Source: Nitrosopumilus ureiphilus (GTDB lineage Archaea > Thermoproteota > Nitrososphaeria > Nitrososphaerales > Nitrosopumilaceae). Taken from it: DNA of 64,000 bases. The notes beneath the pieces are model-generated. The model saw nothing but the letters and a program-made list of their open reading frames with translations, had not been told where the DNA came from and did no database searches. Location: NCBI RefSeq assembly GCF_013407185.1, contig NZ_CP026995.1, positions 1,571,913 to 1,635,912 of the forward strand, in the 5' to 3' direction. Each line of letters begins with the position of its first letter. Position 1 is the stretch's first letter. This document shows positions 28,013-37,207 of the stretch, one piece after another. The translations under genes and the position numbers were made by a program.

Positions 28013-28315
28013 TTTATAGAATGTGAGCGGGAAAACCCAAACCCTTTAGGGTTGGGATGAAAGCGAACACACCACAACTCAAAACAAAACACAATGAAAT
28101 ATTCAAATACAATATGCGTGTAAGAAAACCAATGACATATGGTACCGCAGGAACTGTGGGAACCATCAAAATACAAACGCCTGAATCTGAAAAGATAGAC
28201 CCCGACACAGGGTTGGGAGAGCCACAACCACAAACGTCTGCGAAAGCAACTTTGAGGCTCGATGAAGCAGGAAGAAGCCACGATGCTTTAGCGAGTGGTA
28301 GTTCACTCAAAGATA
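28013..28315 (+). repeat. Uninterrupted copy of a ~300-bp dispersed repeat
   Basis: This segment reappears in reverse orientation, split in two, at 44466-44696 and 47058-47141. Identity is high with small indels. The left end begins TTTATAGAATGTGAGCGGG, followed by an AACCCTTTAGGGTT hairpin; the right end is near GAGTGGTAGTTCACTCAAA. It is locally GC-richer than its surroundings. An 89-codon frame (28057-28326, MKANTPQLKTKH to LASGSSLKDISI) is open here but shifted in the other copy, so I do not treat it as a proven gene. No terminal inverted repeats or transposase are seen, so a non-autonomous element or REP-like unit fits. Confidence 0.75.
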
Positions 28316-28341
28316 TTTCCATATGACTCAAAAATTATGTG

Positions 28342-28764
28342 CTAGTTAATTATGAGAACAGGAACTTTGGAGTTCTGCACAAGGGCATTAGATACACTAC
28401 CCAGTGATGGACCTGTTATCTTGGTTGTCCCTCTACGTCCCATAACAATCATGTCAAATTTTTCCTTTTTTAACAGTTTCAAAATTTCCTCAGACGGATT
28501 ACCATATAGTATCTTCTGACTAGCAAGTAGCCCTTCTTTAAATGCAGAATGTTTTGCGTCTTTTAGGAATTTTTTTACGTGGCTAATCATTTTTCCTTTG
28601 TAGGGTTGGATAATTTTGGCCATTGCATTGTGATATGAAATTACATGAACCACAGTCAATGTCCCCCTTGACAGTTTTGCCAATGCAACTGCGTTACTTA
28701 ATGCCCGCTTTGAATTTTCAGAATTGTCAAAAGGTACAAGAATATTTGTAAATGTTTTTGCCAT
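28342..28764 (-). CDS. Universal stress protein (UspA)
   Basis: A 140-aa UspA domain with NILVPFDNSENSKRALSNAV at the start and a complete ATP-binding loop (GRRG, nine residues, GSVSN). It probably binds ATP and dimerises. It is divergent from the SAM synthetase gene. Confidence 0.93.
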   Translation of the reverse strand: MAKTFTNILVPFDNSENSKRALSNAVALAKLSRGTLTVVHVISYHNAMAKIIQPYKGKMISHVKKFLKDAKHSAFKEGLLASQKILYGNPSEEILKLLKKEKFDMIVMGRRGTTKITGPSLGSVSNALVQNSKVPVLIIN

Positions 28765-28863
28765 TACTAAAAAATTCTAATCCTTTGATAAATAATCTCA
28801 AGATGAATATCAATCATGGAAATCATAAAATACAACTTAAGATCATGTTTGTAATGTTTTTCA

Positions 28864-30063
28864 ATGTCCGACAGAGTATTCATCGAATCTTTACAAAACA
28901 TTCCTACATTCAAAAAAAAGTTTGAAATCGTAGAAAGAAAAGGACTTGGACATCCAGATACGATTTGTGATCTAATCATGAATCAAATATCAATAGATTT
29001 ATCAAAACTATATCTCAAAGAGACAGGTATAGTTCAACATCATAACATGGACAAAGCATTGTTGGTGGCAGGACAAAGTGAAAACAACTTTGGAGGTGGC
29101 ATAATCTCAAAACCCATGAAGATGATTTTGGGGGATCGTGCAACTTTTGATGTAGGGGAGAAAAAACTTCCGATTGGGGATTTTGCCATACAAACCGCAA
29201 AGGAATGGTTTGAAAAAAATTTAAGATTTGTAAATGATGAACATGTTGAATATCAGGTGGAAATTGGTGTTGCATCAAAAGAGTTGCGCTCCATTTTTGA
29301 AAATCCTGGTTCTTTTGTATCAAATGACACATCAGTACTTGTAGGTTATGCCCCTTTCACCGAAACAGAATCAATTGTACTTGACACAGAACAATACATA
29401 AACTCTAAAGAATTCAAAGAAATGTTTCCAGAATCTGGAGAAGATGTCAAGGTGTTGGGATTCAGGAATTCTGATCATGTTGATCTTACCATTGCAATGG
29501 CTTTTGTGGATAGATTCATCTCAACTGAGACTCAATACTTTCAAAGAAAAGATGAAATGCTTAAAGAAATTAATGAATTTCTTTACAAAACACACAGTAT
29601 GAAGATCACTTCTAGCATGAATTGTTTGGATTCTAAAAATAAGGGAATCTCTGGTCTGTATATGACAGTTCTAGGTACTTCTGCAGACAGTGCAGATTCT
29701 GGTCAGGTCGGGAGGGGAAATATGGCTAGCCGTGTAATTTCTCCAAGCAGGCCTGCTGGTGCAGAAGCTACTGCAGGAAAGAATCCTGTAAGTCACATTG
29801 GAAAAATATACAATGCTCTTTCATTTAAAATTGCAAATGAAATCCATCATAACGTTTCTAGTTTAGAGGAAGTGTTTGTTTGGATGTATAATGTGATTGG
29901 GAAGCCTGTAAATGAGCCTCAGGCAGTAGTCGTTCAACCCATCTCTAGAAAAGAACTAGACAACATAGAAAAAAATCAGATAAATGAAATAGTCGATAGA
30001 AATCTTCAAACGATTAATGAGTTTTGCAATGAATTGATTTCAGGCAAGCATCATGTGGTATGA
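28864..30063 (+). CDS. mat: Archaeal S-adenosylmethionine synthetase
   Basis: A 399-aa archaeal-type methionine adenosyltransferase making SAM from methionine and ATP. Characteristic stretches are KGLGHPDTICDLIMNQ, HHNMDKALLVAG, GFRNSDHVDLTIAMAFVDR, DSADSGQVGRGN and RPAGAEATAGKNPVSHIGK. Length is normal for the archaeal family, which is distinct from bacterial MetK. Confidence 0.96.
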   Translation: MSDRVFIESLQNIPTFKKKFEIVERKGLGHPDTICDLIMNQISIDLSKLYLKETGIVQHHNMDKALLVAGQSENNFGGGIISKPMKMILGDRATFDVGEKKLPIGDFAIQTAKEWFEKNLRFVNDEHVEYQVEIGVASKELRSIFENPGSFVSNDTSVLVGYAPFTETESIVLDTEQYINSKEFKEMFPESGEDVKVLGFRNSDHVDLTIAMAFVDRFISTETQYFQRKDEMLKEINEFLYKTHSMKITSSMNCLDSKNKGISGLYMTVLGTSADSADSGQVGRGNMASRVISPSRPAGAEATAGKNPVSHIGKIYNALSFKIANEIHHNVSSLEEVFVWMYNVIGKPVNEPQAVVVQPISRKELDNIEKNQINEIVDRNLQTINEFCNELISGKHHVV

Positions 30064-30133
30064 CTTAGTTTTTAATTTCCAAAATTGACAATTTCATAAA
30101 TCATTATAATTCATCTACCGGTGTAGTTTGTAA

Positions 30134-30244
30134 ATGAGAAGTATTGAAGACATAGGTTCTGATTTGCTACACTTTCATGAAGCAATTCAATATGTTGGAA
30201 TTATGAAGAATGATTTGGTTCTATTTGTAATATTTTTTGTTTAA
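30134..30244 (+). CDS. Candidate 36-aa peptide
   Basis: ATG 30134 opens 36 codons: a polar start (MRSIEDIGSDLLHFHE) and a hydrophobic end (DLVLFVIFFV). It fills much of the 252-bp gap after the SAM synthetase. No relative is recognised. Confidence 0.3.
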   Translation: MRSIEDIGSDLLHFHEAIQYVGIMKNDLVLFVIFFV

Positions 30245-30315
30245 GTAAATCTTTCATTAACCAAAACTGATAATCGTGCATTGGTTTAAAATTTGATTTT
30301 TTTTAACACAACACA

Positions 30316-30537
30316 ATGACAGAACTATGTTTGAATGATAACTGTTACAACAGTGTACATCAGATTACAAAAACATTGGAATTCCTATCACATGTTGATA
30401 GATATGTTGAAGATGCCAAGAAAGCCGGAGATTCTGAAGCTGAAAAAGTTTGGAATACAATAAAATCAGATAGACAAAAACATGCAGTAATGCTAAAGGA
30501 ATTAGTTGTAGCAGATGTGAAAAACAACAAATTCTAA
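30316..30537 (+). CDS. Hypothetical helical protein, 73 aa
   Basis: A two-helix soluble protein: LCLNDNCYNSVHQI with a Cys pair at the start, then HVDRYVEDAKKAGD and SDRQKHAVMLKELV. The helix-loop-helix layout recalls small ferritin-like or four-helix subunits, but no metal motif is complete. An AT-rich gap follows (30538-30755). Confidence 0.55.
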   Translation: MTELCLNDNCYNSVHQITKTLEFLSHVDRYVEDAKKAGDSEAEKVWNTIKSDRQKHAVMLKELVVADVKNNKF

Positions 30538-30755
30538 CCTTTTTATTTTTTATATACAAAGATAGTATATTTTCATGCTAGTGATTGTTTGTGAGTTACC
30601 AGATACTGGGAAAATCACTTTGGCAAAAAAAACTCGCCCAGTCAATTAATTCTATTCGTGCTTGCTATTTTATAACATGTGTTAAGAATAACACTCACAT
30701 TTTCATATGTGATAACTTTGAGCTTGTTTAACTACAAAGATGATTGTTTGATAAT

Positions 30756-30968
30756 ATGGATACTCTAACACAAAAACAAATTGATGAGATAATGTATGAA
30801 ACAAATGAAAAAATTTCTGCTATAGTTGAAGAAATTAGAAATATCAGATTCTCCAAAATGGATGAAAATGAAAAACAAACAAAGTGTGATAAACTGAGAG
30901 TTGAGTTCGAGCAAGTAATGATTGAAGAAGAGGAAAAAATAGTAAAAGTGATGAAAGAATGCCCATGA
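30756..30968 (+). CDS. Hypothetical coiled-coil protein, 70 aa
   Basis: From ATG 30756 (MDTLTQ) a highly charged, probably coiled-coil helix extends over nearly the whole protein, with a C-terminal Cys (MKECP). An upstream in-frame TTG at 30744 adds four residues. Its TGA overlaps an ATG at 30965 that begins a broken downstream gene, so they were probably an operon. Confidence 0.55.
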   Translation: MDTLTQKQIDEIMYETNEKISAIVEEIRNIRFSKMDENEKQTKCDKLRVEFEQVMIEEEEKIVKVMKECP

Positions 30969-31204
30969 AAATCAATGAAATAGATACACCTTAACTGTCT
31001 CATAATCTAGATCAAATTGGAATTGTTGATTCACATACAGGTGCAGTGTTGCTCAAAGACGAAAAAGTTGAATTTATGATGTCTGGTTTTTCATCTGAAG
31101 TTGCAGGAATGATTTCTGGTTTTGTAGAAGGAAAACGTGATGATCCCCCAACAATATACAGATTAGTTGAGCAAATCTGTATTTTACTGGGAAAAAAGAC
31201 ATGA
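30965..31204 (+). pseudogene. Small gene with in-frame TAA at codon 10
   Basis: ATG 30965 overlaps the preceding stop (ATGA). After MKINEIDTP the frame meets TAA (30992-30994) and then stays open for another 69 codons with protein-like content: GIVDSHTGAVLLKDEKVEF, FSSEVAGMISGFVEGKRDD and a last helix ending ILLGKKT. The second half looks like a small sensor (roadblock/DUF6659-like) fold. A shortened protein from GTG 31046 is possible. Confidence 0.45.
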
Positions 31205-31421
31205 TATTTAGAAATTTTAGGGCATCTGATTCGATAGCGTTGGCAACTTATTATCACATTCCAATTCTGGTGAGAAAATCGATGTTACAAAAAATTCAGA
31301 AAAAATAATTTTTATCCCAAACTTTGTAATTATTTAAACCGTATTGGAACATAATATAATTAAATTTTTAATTTTGAAATTATGTTCTTTTTGTTTTAGA
31401 AATGAAAATCATATCATGATC

Positions 31422-31450
31422 ATAAATATACTAAAATAAACTGGTATATC
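31422..31450 (+). promoter_or_regulatory. TATA-type promoter of the thermosome gene
   Basis: CATAAATATA at 31421-31430 is an archaeal TATA-box candidate centred about 25 nt before the ATG at 31451. That spacing implies a nearly leaderless transcript, usual for thaumarchaeal single genes. The 246 bp upstream of the gene hold no other coding sequence. Confidence 0.4.
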
Positions 31451-33091
31451 ATGTCTCAGGTTGGAACAACTCCCGAAGGTGTTCCTATAATTTTACTTAA
31501 AGAAGGAACAAGGCAATCACGTGGTCGCGATGCCCAAAGAAACAACATTAGGGCAGCAAAATTAATTGCCGAAATAATCCAAACAAGTCTTGGTCCAAGA
31601 GGAATGGATAAGATGCTTGTAGATTCACTTGGAGACATTACAATTACAAATGACGGTGCAACAATCCTAAAAGAGATTGATGTACAACATCCTGCCGCGA
31701 AGATGATGGTAGAAGTAGCCAAAGCTACTGATAGTGAGGTAGGAGATGGTACAACATCTGCTGTTGTTCTAGCAGGGGCTTTACTTGAAAAAGCAGAATC
31801 ACTAATTGATGATGAAATTCATCCTGTAATAATTGCTGAGGGTTACAAAAAAGCCTCAAAAAAGGCAATGGAATTTTTAACTGAAATCACAATAAACATT
31901 GAACCAAAAGATAGGAGGATCCTTGAAAAAATTGCAAATACCTCAATGCAGACAAAACTTGTATCAATTGAAGCAACTGATCTTGCTAAATTGGTAGTTG
32001 ATGCCACACTGAAAGTAATTGAAGAAAAAAATGACATATTCAAAGTAAATCTTGACAACATAAAAATAGAAAAAAAGACAGGTGGCTCAATTTCTGACAG
32101 TGAGTTGGTAAGCGGCATAATTCTTGACAAGGAAATAGTCCATAGTGGTATGCCACGAAAAATTGAAAATGCAAAAATTGCTTTGATAAGTGAGGCACTT
32201 GAAATTAAAAAGACAGAGTTTGAAGCAAAGTTAAACATCTCCAACCCCAATCAGATAAAGTCATTCATGGAAGAAGAAAACCAGATGCTCAAAGATATGG
32301 TAAACAAGATAAAATCTACAGGTGCCAACGTTGTTTTGTGTCAAAAGGGGATAGATGATGTCATTCAACATTATCTAAGCAAGGATGGAATACTTGCAGT
32401 CAGAAGAATCAAAGAAAGCGACATGACAAAACTTGCAAAAGCTACTGGTGGTAGAATAGTGGGGAGAGTAGATGATCTTAATGAGGGAGATCTTGGTTTG
32501 GCAGAAAACGTAGAGGAAAAAAGAGTAGAGGAGGACAATTGGGTGTTTATTGAAGGGTGCAAGAATCCTAAAGCCATCAGCATATTGTTAAGAGGTGGTA
32601 CTCAAAGAGTGATTGACGAAGCAGATAGATCATTACATGACGCGTTAATGGTTGTAAAGGATGTAATTGAAAAGCCAAAGATAGTTTATGGTGGTGGCGC
32701 TCCTGAGGCATTTATTGCACTAAAACTCAGAGACTGGTCAAAGTCTCTTTCTGGAAGGGATCAACTTGCAGTTGAAAAGTTTGCTGATGCCATGGAGTCA
32801 ATTCCGCTTGCACTTGCAAGAAATGCTGGAATGAATCCCATTGATACAATCACACAGCTAAGATCGAAACAAAGTAAGGGTGAAAAATATACGGGTGTAG
32901 ATGTAATTAATGGAACAGTTGCAGATTTTGAGAAATTGGGAATAATGGAACCTGTCAAGGTTAAAGAACAGATAATAAAATCAGCTACAGAGACGGCAAA
33001 CATGATTCTACGAATTGATAATATAGTTGCATCATCAAGAGGATCTGCAATGCCCACACCAGGAGGAATGCCTGGAATGGATATGGGGTAA
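31451..33091 (+). CDS. Thermosome subunit (group II chaperonin)
   Basis: A 546-aa group II chaperonin subunit that forms the ATP-driven folding chamber. ATPase motifs include [12 protein letters not shown], the [12 protein letters not shown] loop near residue 98 and [11 protein letters not shown]. The C-terminus ends GGMPGMDMG, the flexible tail facing the cavity. It is complete. Only one subunit is seen in this window. Confidence 0.97.
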   Translation: MSQVGTTPEGVPIILLKEGTRQSRGRDAQRNNIRAAKLIAEIIQTSLGPRGMDKMLVDSLGDITITNDGATILKEIDVQHPAAKMMVEVAKATDSEVGDGTTSAVVLAGALLEKAESLIDDEIHPVIIAEGYKKASKKAMEFLTEITINIEPKDRRILEKIANTSMQTKLVSIEATDLAKLVVDATLKVIEEKNDIFKVNLDNIKIEKKTGGSISDSELVSGIILDKEIVHSGMPRKIENAKIALISEALEIKKTEFEAKLNISNPNQIKSFMEEENQMLKDMVNKIKSTGANVVLCQKGIDDVIQHYLSKDGILAVRRIKESDMTKLAKATGGRIVGRVDDLNEGDLGLAENVEEKRVEEDNWVFIEGCKNPKAISILLRGGTQRVIDEADRSLHDALMVVKDVIEKPKIVYGGGAPEAFIALKLRDWSKSLSGRDQLAVEKFADAMESIPLALARNAGMNPIDTITQLRSKQSKGEKYTGVDVINGTVADFEKLGIMEPVKVKEQIIKSATETANMILRIDNIVASSRGSAMPTPGGMPGMDMG

Positions 33092-33314
33092 AATAGATCA
33101 GAAAAACCTGAAAATGATTATTTGTTAATGTTTAAAATTAGAACATGTGTAATCCAATAGAGAAAAATAATGTACAGATTTATGTAATTTGTATCCAACA
33201 TATGATGTTCATTTGTTGTTTGAAATTCAGAAATACTTAGAATTCCATACATATCAATTCCAAAATCGACAATGACATTATTACTTTTAATAGAATTATT
33301 GAAAAATTACCACA

Positions 33315-34364
33315 ATGACAAAAATTATTCAAGTATTATCTTTGATGGCAATTCTTTTGCTAAGTGTAACTGTGACATCAAATTTGGTTGATACTTCGTT
33401 TGCAGTGAAAAGCAAAGGAACACCAAACTCAGTTACCGGTTCTGACAAAGTTTGTGGAGACAGACTTTGCTCTGAAGTTCAAAAAGAATCAAAAACAGAA
33501 ACAAAAAAGAAAGAGGAGATAAAATCTGAAAAAAAGGCTCAGGAAAAAATCAAAGCCGAAGCTGCAAAATCTGAAATTCAGAAAGATCCAACAGAATCTC
33601 ATGAGGAAGAAGCCAAAGAATATGCTGAAAAACGTCTTCAAGAACCTGTTTGGAAGACAATTTCTAGAACTATTACATCCGATACAGATCCTGGAAAGGG
33701 ACATGAAATGCACCAATTAGCAATACTCCTTCCACCTGGAAAGACAATCTACAAAGGTCATCTGACATATTCTGCATCAGAAAATGTTCAGTTAGTTTCT
33801 TTGCATGGTCCTCTTAAGAAAGGTGAAGACAAGGGACAACTGTTTTGGACACTTGATGGAATGACAAAGTATGGCTTGACTCTAGTTGATCAAAAATCAG
33901 ATTCTGGGATATGGACATTTAGTGGGAAAGCTTTGGCAATTCATTCTATGAATTCTGAACCATTCACAGTGACATATTCTGTAACATACAAGGAAATGAT
34001 TCCTTCAAAGAAAATATACTCTGAAAGCATGACATCTATGAGCAGTCCCGCTTTAGGACATGAAGGACACAACATTGCAATGATTTTACCACCAAGTGAT
34101 GAGTTTTACCGTGGTAGAGTAACATTTGTTGCATCAGAGCCAGTACAGTTTGTATCTTTAACAGGCCCGCTAGGTCCTGGAGATAACAAAGGTCAACCAA
34201 CATGGACTATGGATGGAAAAACAAAGTATGGATTTACATTCATCAAAGCAGATAAGACTAGTGGTACATGGGAATTTTCTGGAAATGGGATTGCATTTCA
34301 TAGCATGAACAAGAAACCATTTACCATATCATACACGGTAACTCTGGAATCTATACCAAAGTAA
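33315..34364 (+). CDS. Secreted protein with internal duplication
   Basis: A 349-aa exported protein: a signal peptide (1-27), a Lys/Glu-rich segment (55-105, probably extended helix) and two copies of a beta domain (about 113-225 and 232-347). The copies share LPPGKTIYKGHLTYSASENVQ and LPPSDEFYRGRVTFVASEPVQ, GPLKKGEDKGQ and GPLGPGDNKGQ, and FSGKALAIHSMNSEPFTV and FSGNGIAFHSMNKKPFTI. Function is unknown. Conserved His and Met residues in each copy (GHEMHQLAI, GHEGHNIAM, HSMN) could bind copper (inference). Confidence 0.8.
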   Translation: MTKIIQVLSLMAILLLSVTVTSNLVDTSFAVKSKGTPNSVTGSDKVCGDRLCSEVQKESKTETKKKEEIKSEKKAQEKIKAEAAKSEIQKDPTESHEEEAKEYAEKRLQEPVWKTISRTITSDTDPGKGHEMHQLAILLPPGKTIYKGHLTYSASENVQLVSLHGPLKKGEDKGQLFWTLDGMTKYGLTLVDQKSDSGIWTFSGKALAIHSMNSEPFTVTYSVTYKEMIPSKKIYSESMTSMSSPALGHEGHNIAMILPPSDEFYRGRVTFVASEPVQFVSLTGPLGPGDNKGQPTWTMDGKTKYGFTFIKADKTSGTWEFSGNGIAFHSMNKKPFTISYTVTLESIPK

Positions 34365-34500
34365 CCCTTTTTTTATTTTTTAACTAAAACTTATTTTGTA
34401 CAAAATACATGACCAACATTAAGTTCACTAGTATTTGTAAGATATTCTAAATTGAAAATTGCATTACTAGTATAAATTCTAGAACAAGTATTTTGTTTAC

Positions 34501-34920
34501 ATGGGTAAAATTCTTGTTCCTATTGATGGCTCTCCTAATTCTGTTAGAGGATTAGAAAAAGCAATAGAACTTGCAAGAAAAACAGATTCATCTATCACGT
34601 TGCTTCATGTTGCCATGCTTCCACCAATACATGTAGTTGGTCACCCTTTAGATAAAGTAAAAAGATCACTGGCAAAAAAAGCTCATAAATTCATCAAAGA
34701 TGCAGAAGACAGGTGTATCAATGAAAACATTCAATCCACAACCAAATTGATTTATGGTTCTGATCCTCCATATGATATTGAGCAATTTGCACGTAAATAC
34801 AAACATGATATGATTGTGATTGGTGCAAAGGGTAAGAGTACTCTGAAGCGTCTCTTTTTAGGAAGTGTTTCTAACTATCTTGTTCAAACTACAAAGACAC
34901 CGGTAACTGTGATAAAATAA
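34501..34920 (+). CDS. Universal stress protein (UspA)
   Basis: A 139-aa single UspA domain: KILVPIDGSPNSVRGLEKAI at the start and the complete nucleotide loop GAKG, nine residues, GSVSNYLVQ. Expected to bind ATP. The flanking 34921-35179 gap has no coding potential that I can support. Confidence 0.93.
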   Translation: MGKILVPIDGSPNSVRGLEKAIELARKTDSSITLLHVAMLPPIHVVGHPLDKVKRSLAKKAHKFIKDAEDRCINENIQSTTKLIYGSDPPYDIEQFARKYKHDMIVIGAKGKSTLKRLFLGSVSNYLVQTTKTPVTVIK

Positions 34921-35179
34921 TACAATCATTGTTTGTGTGATTATATCTGGTTGATTTTTTACGAGTTTTTTCATATGCAAGTACCTTTTCAAAAATATCC
35001 GTATTTCGTTCCCAATGAAAATTAATCTCGACAATAATACTTTACATCGAATCCCTATATAGTTTGGACATCTTTACACATTGTTAGATGTTTGTAGTTA
35101 CCATACAAATTATTTTTAAGATTATTGATCAGGTCATACTTGAAATTTTCAATGATAGAAAAACCACTTCGTTTTAAAA

Positions 35180-36358
35180 CTAGAATATAGGATGTCTCAT
35201 TTTTCTAATGCTTTTTCTAGAACGCTTGTTATCATATCTGTTGGTATGTTTGGATAGAGACCTTAGTAGTTTTTGTCCTAATTCATCCAAAACCTCACTG
35301 AGATCAAATCCAACTGAACTGAAAATTAGTGGGGCATGATGAGAAGTTGTAACTATTATAGTCACTTCATACTTTCCTTCTTTTTTATCTCCAGTTCTTT
35401 GTTGTTTAATTGAAACCCTGGCCTCGTGTATTTCAGAATATACTTTTTGTACTTTTTTGAGAGTGTTCTCAAATTTCTTACTAATCAAATTGATATTTGT
35501 TTGATCTTCTGGCAACCCAACAACGTATAACGGAATTGCTGCCTCTAGTTTTGATACTAATAACTCCAGAACGTCCCTATATGTGATGATTCCTTGTAGA
35601 TTTTCCCAGAGATTTACTAAACAGCAAGTAGTATCTGTTTTTAACATAGAGTCTACGATTTTATTCAAGTCATCATTAGGTGTGCATTGTGGAATTCTTG
35701 TACTTCCAATATTTCCAATTTTAAATTCTAGTTTATGGGTTGTCTTGCCTTTAAATGATTTTTTTCCCTGTCTTTCTTGCGGTAGAATATACTCCAGAAT
35801 ATGTGCAGATGTGAGAACCTGTTTGATTTTTCCCTGACTCACCACAGGTAGATGATCCAGTCTTTTTGAAGTCATTATTTTTTTAGCATTTCCAAGTAGT
35901 TCTTCTGAAGAAATCGTTATTGGGTTCTGAGTGTAAATCAAGTTTGCCTTGATCCATCTGTTGTCTTTAGTTGAAAGGATTTCCAATATTCGTTTTGCAG
36001 TAACTACTCCGATGATCTGATTTTTTTGAACTATGGGAACTTCACGAATTCTATAATGTGTGAGAATATCTGCAGCTTTTTGAACAGAGTCATTTGGAGA
36101 TATGTGGGGGATTGGATAAAGGAATGGGTCTATATTCATTTGTGTGATATTTTTTGCATTTAACAGTGCCCTGATGTTAGTTGAAAGTGTAGATTTTCCA
36201 TCAAAATAGAAAACATCGTATGCATTATCTTTTATAATTTTGTTAATAACACTGGAAACAGTATCTGATGGATCAATTGTAGTTGCTTTAGAAATTAATG
36301 GCTCTACCTTGGCAGTCTGTATGTCTCTTAGATGCTCATAAATTGTATCTGTAATCAT
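35180..36358 (-). CDS. Four-CBS-domain protein
   Basis: A 392-aa soluble protein with two CBS pairs (about residues 10-130 and 140-280; motifs DTVSSVINKIIKDNAYDVFYF, VQKAADILTHYRIREVPIVQ and NAKKIMTSKRLDHLPVVSQGK). A C-terminal 110 residues form a ferredoxin-like alpha/beta domain (RVSIKQQ, KYEVTIIVTTSHH) related to ribosome-hibernation or dimerisation folds, which I do not assign. CBS pairs usually bind adenine nucleotides and sense energy state. Confidence 0.85.
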   Translation of the reverse strand: MITDTIYEHLRDIQTAKVEPLISKATTIDPSDTVSSVINKIIKDNAYDVFYFDGKSTLSTNIRALLNAKNITQMNIDPFLYPIPHISPNDSVQKAADILTHYRIREVPIVQKNQIIGVVTAKRILEILSTKDNRWIKANLIYTQNPITISSEELLGNAKKIMTSKRLDHLPVVSQGKIKQVLTSAHILEYILPQERQGKKSFKGKTTHKLEFKIGNIGSTRIPQCTPNDDLNKIVDSMLKTDTTCCLVNLWENLQGIITYRDVLELLVSKLEAAIPLYVVGLPEDQTNINLISKKFENTLKKVQKVYSEIHEARVSIKQQRTGDKKEGKYEVTIIVTTSHHAPLIFSSVGFDLSEVLDELGQKLLRSLSKHTNRYDNKRSRKSIRKMRHPIF

Positions 36359-36398
36359 TTTATTCTATCTTAACGTCCAGAAGATCTATTTATCATCT

Positions 36399-36554
36399 TT
36401 ACTGTATTGCCTTGTGTGATTTTGCTTTTTTATTTTTTGTGATTGGTTTTGCTTGTTTATGCATTCCCTTAGGTGGTGGAAATTCCTGATCTGACTTGTT
36501 TTCATCTCTCGATGTTTTCAGGTTCTTTCTGGTTTTCTCATTGACTTTTTCCAT
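36399..36554 (-). CDS. Candidate small basic protein, 51 aa
   Basis: ATG 36554 opens 51 codons encoding a highly basic, unstructured protein (MEKVNEKTRKNLKTSRDENK, then a KKAKSHKAIQ end). It lies in the 343-bp gap between the CBS protein and dephospho-CoA kinase. Composition fits a nucleic-acid-binding micro-protein but may also be chance. Confidence 0.4.
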   Translation of the reverse strand: MEKVNEKTRKNLKTSRDENKSDQEFPPPKGMHKQAKPITKNKKAKSHKAIQ

Positions 36555-36701
36555 GTATTATGTATCATCCATGTATTAAACAATGTCAATTGTTGTGAGA
36601 AGTTTGGTGTATTTTCATTCTTTAAAAATATGAATTAATAGGGTCAGAAGGTTTAGTAGAGTAATCATCAATCATACAGCCACCGTCTCATCACACCCCA
36701 A

Positions 36702-37196
36702 TTATTCCATTAAATCAAGAAGTGATTGCGCTTTATTTCTAATTTCGGGAGTAATTGTTACTATAACTAGTCCCTCGTTTGGCTGACCATACAAAACAAT
36801 TGCATTTTCAGGAGCATGAATGCAAACTGGAAGAACTAAAAGATCTTCTTCTCCATCAACAAAAAGTCTCACAGGAGGCTGCATAGTAAAGGCCTTCTTA
36901 ATCACATCAATACTGGGAGTAGTTATTTCTGCTGCAGGATTTTTAACAGTCAATTCAATAGCATTTTCCAGTTTTGGTGGTTCTTTTTTTTCTCTTTTTT
37001 CCTGACCATCAATAATTTGTAATGAAGGAACAAGACCAAATTCAATCATCTTTTTAGTGGTTCTATCACCAACAGTAATGATGTAGGAATTCTTGGAGAG
37101 ATGTTTTTGAATATTTGTTTTATCAGCTTGGCTTTCAGGTAAAAGCAATCCTAAAGGAATTTTCAACTGGTCTCTTAAAGAATCAGGTAATTTCAC
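36702..37196 (-). CDS. GTP-dependent dephospho-CoA kinase
   Basis: A 164-aa archaeal dephospho-CoA kinase (DUF359 family) that phosphorylates dephospho-CoA using GTP, the last step of coenzyme A synthesis. Typical segments are the IPLGLLLP start, YIITVGDRTTKKMIEFGLVPSL with the GDRT motif, IDGQEKR, NPAAEIT, and VDGEEDLLVLPVCIHAPENA near residue 115. Downstream of mrp on the same strand with an 11-bp gap. Confidence 0.9.
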   Translation of the reverse strand: MKLPDSLRDQLKIPLGLLLPESQADKTNIQKHLSKNSYIITVGDRTTKKMIEFGLVPSLQIIDGQEKREKKEPPKLENAIELTVKNPAAEITTPSIDVIKKAFTMQPPVRLFVDGEEDLLVLPVCIHAPENAIVLYGQPNEGLVIVTITPEIRNKAQSLLDLME

Positions 37197-37207
37197 ATTA
37201 ATCGTGA

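Noticed and set aside
28057-28326. An 89-codon frame in the repeat unit as a gene
   Set aside because: The second copy is shifted by indels and split, so coding constraint is not shown. Kept as part of the repeat.
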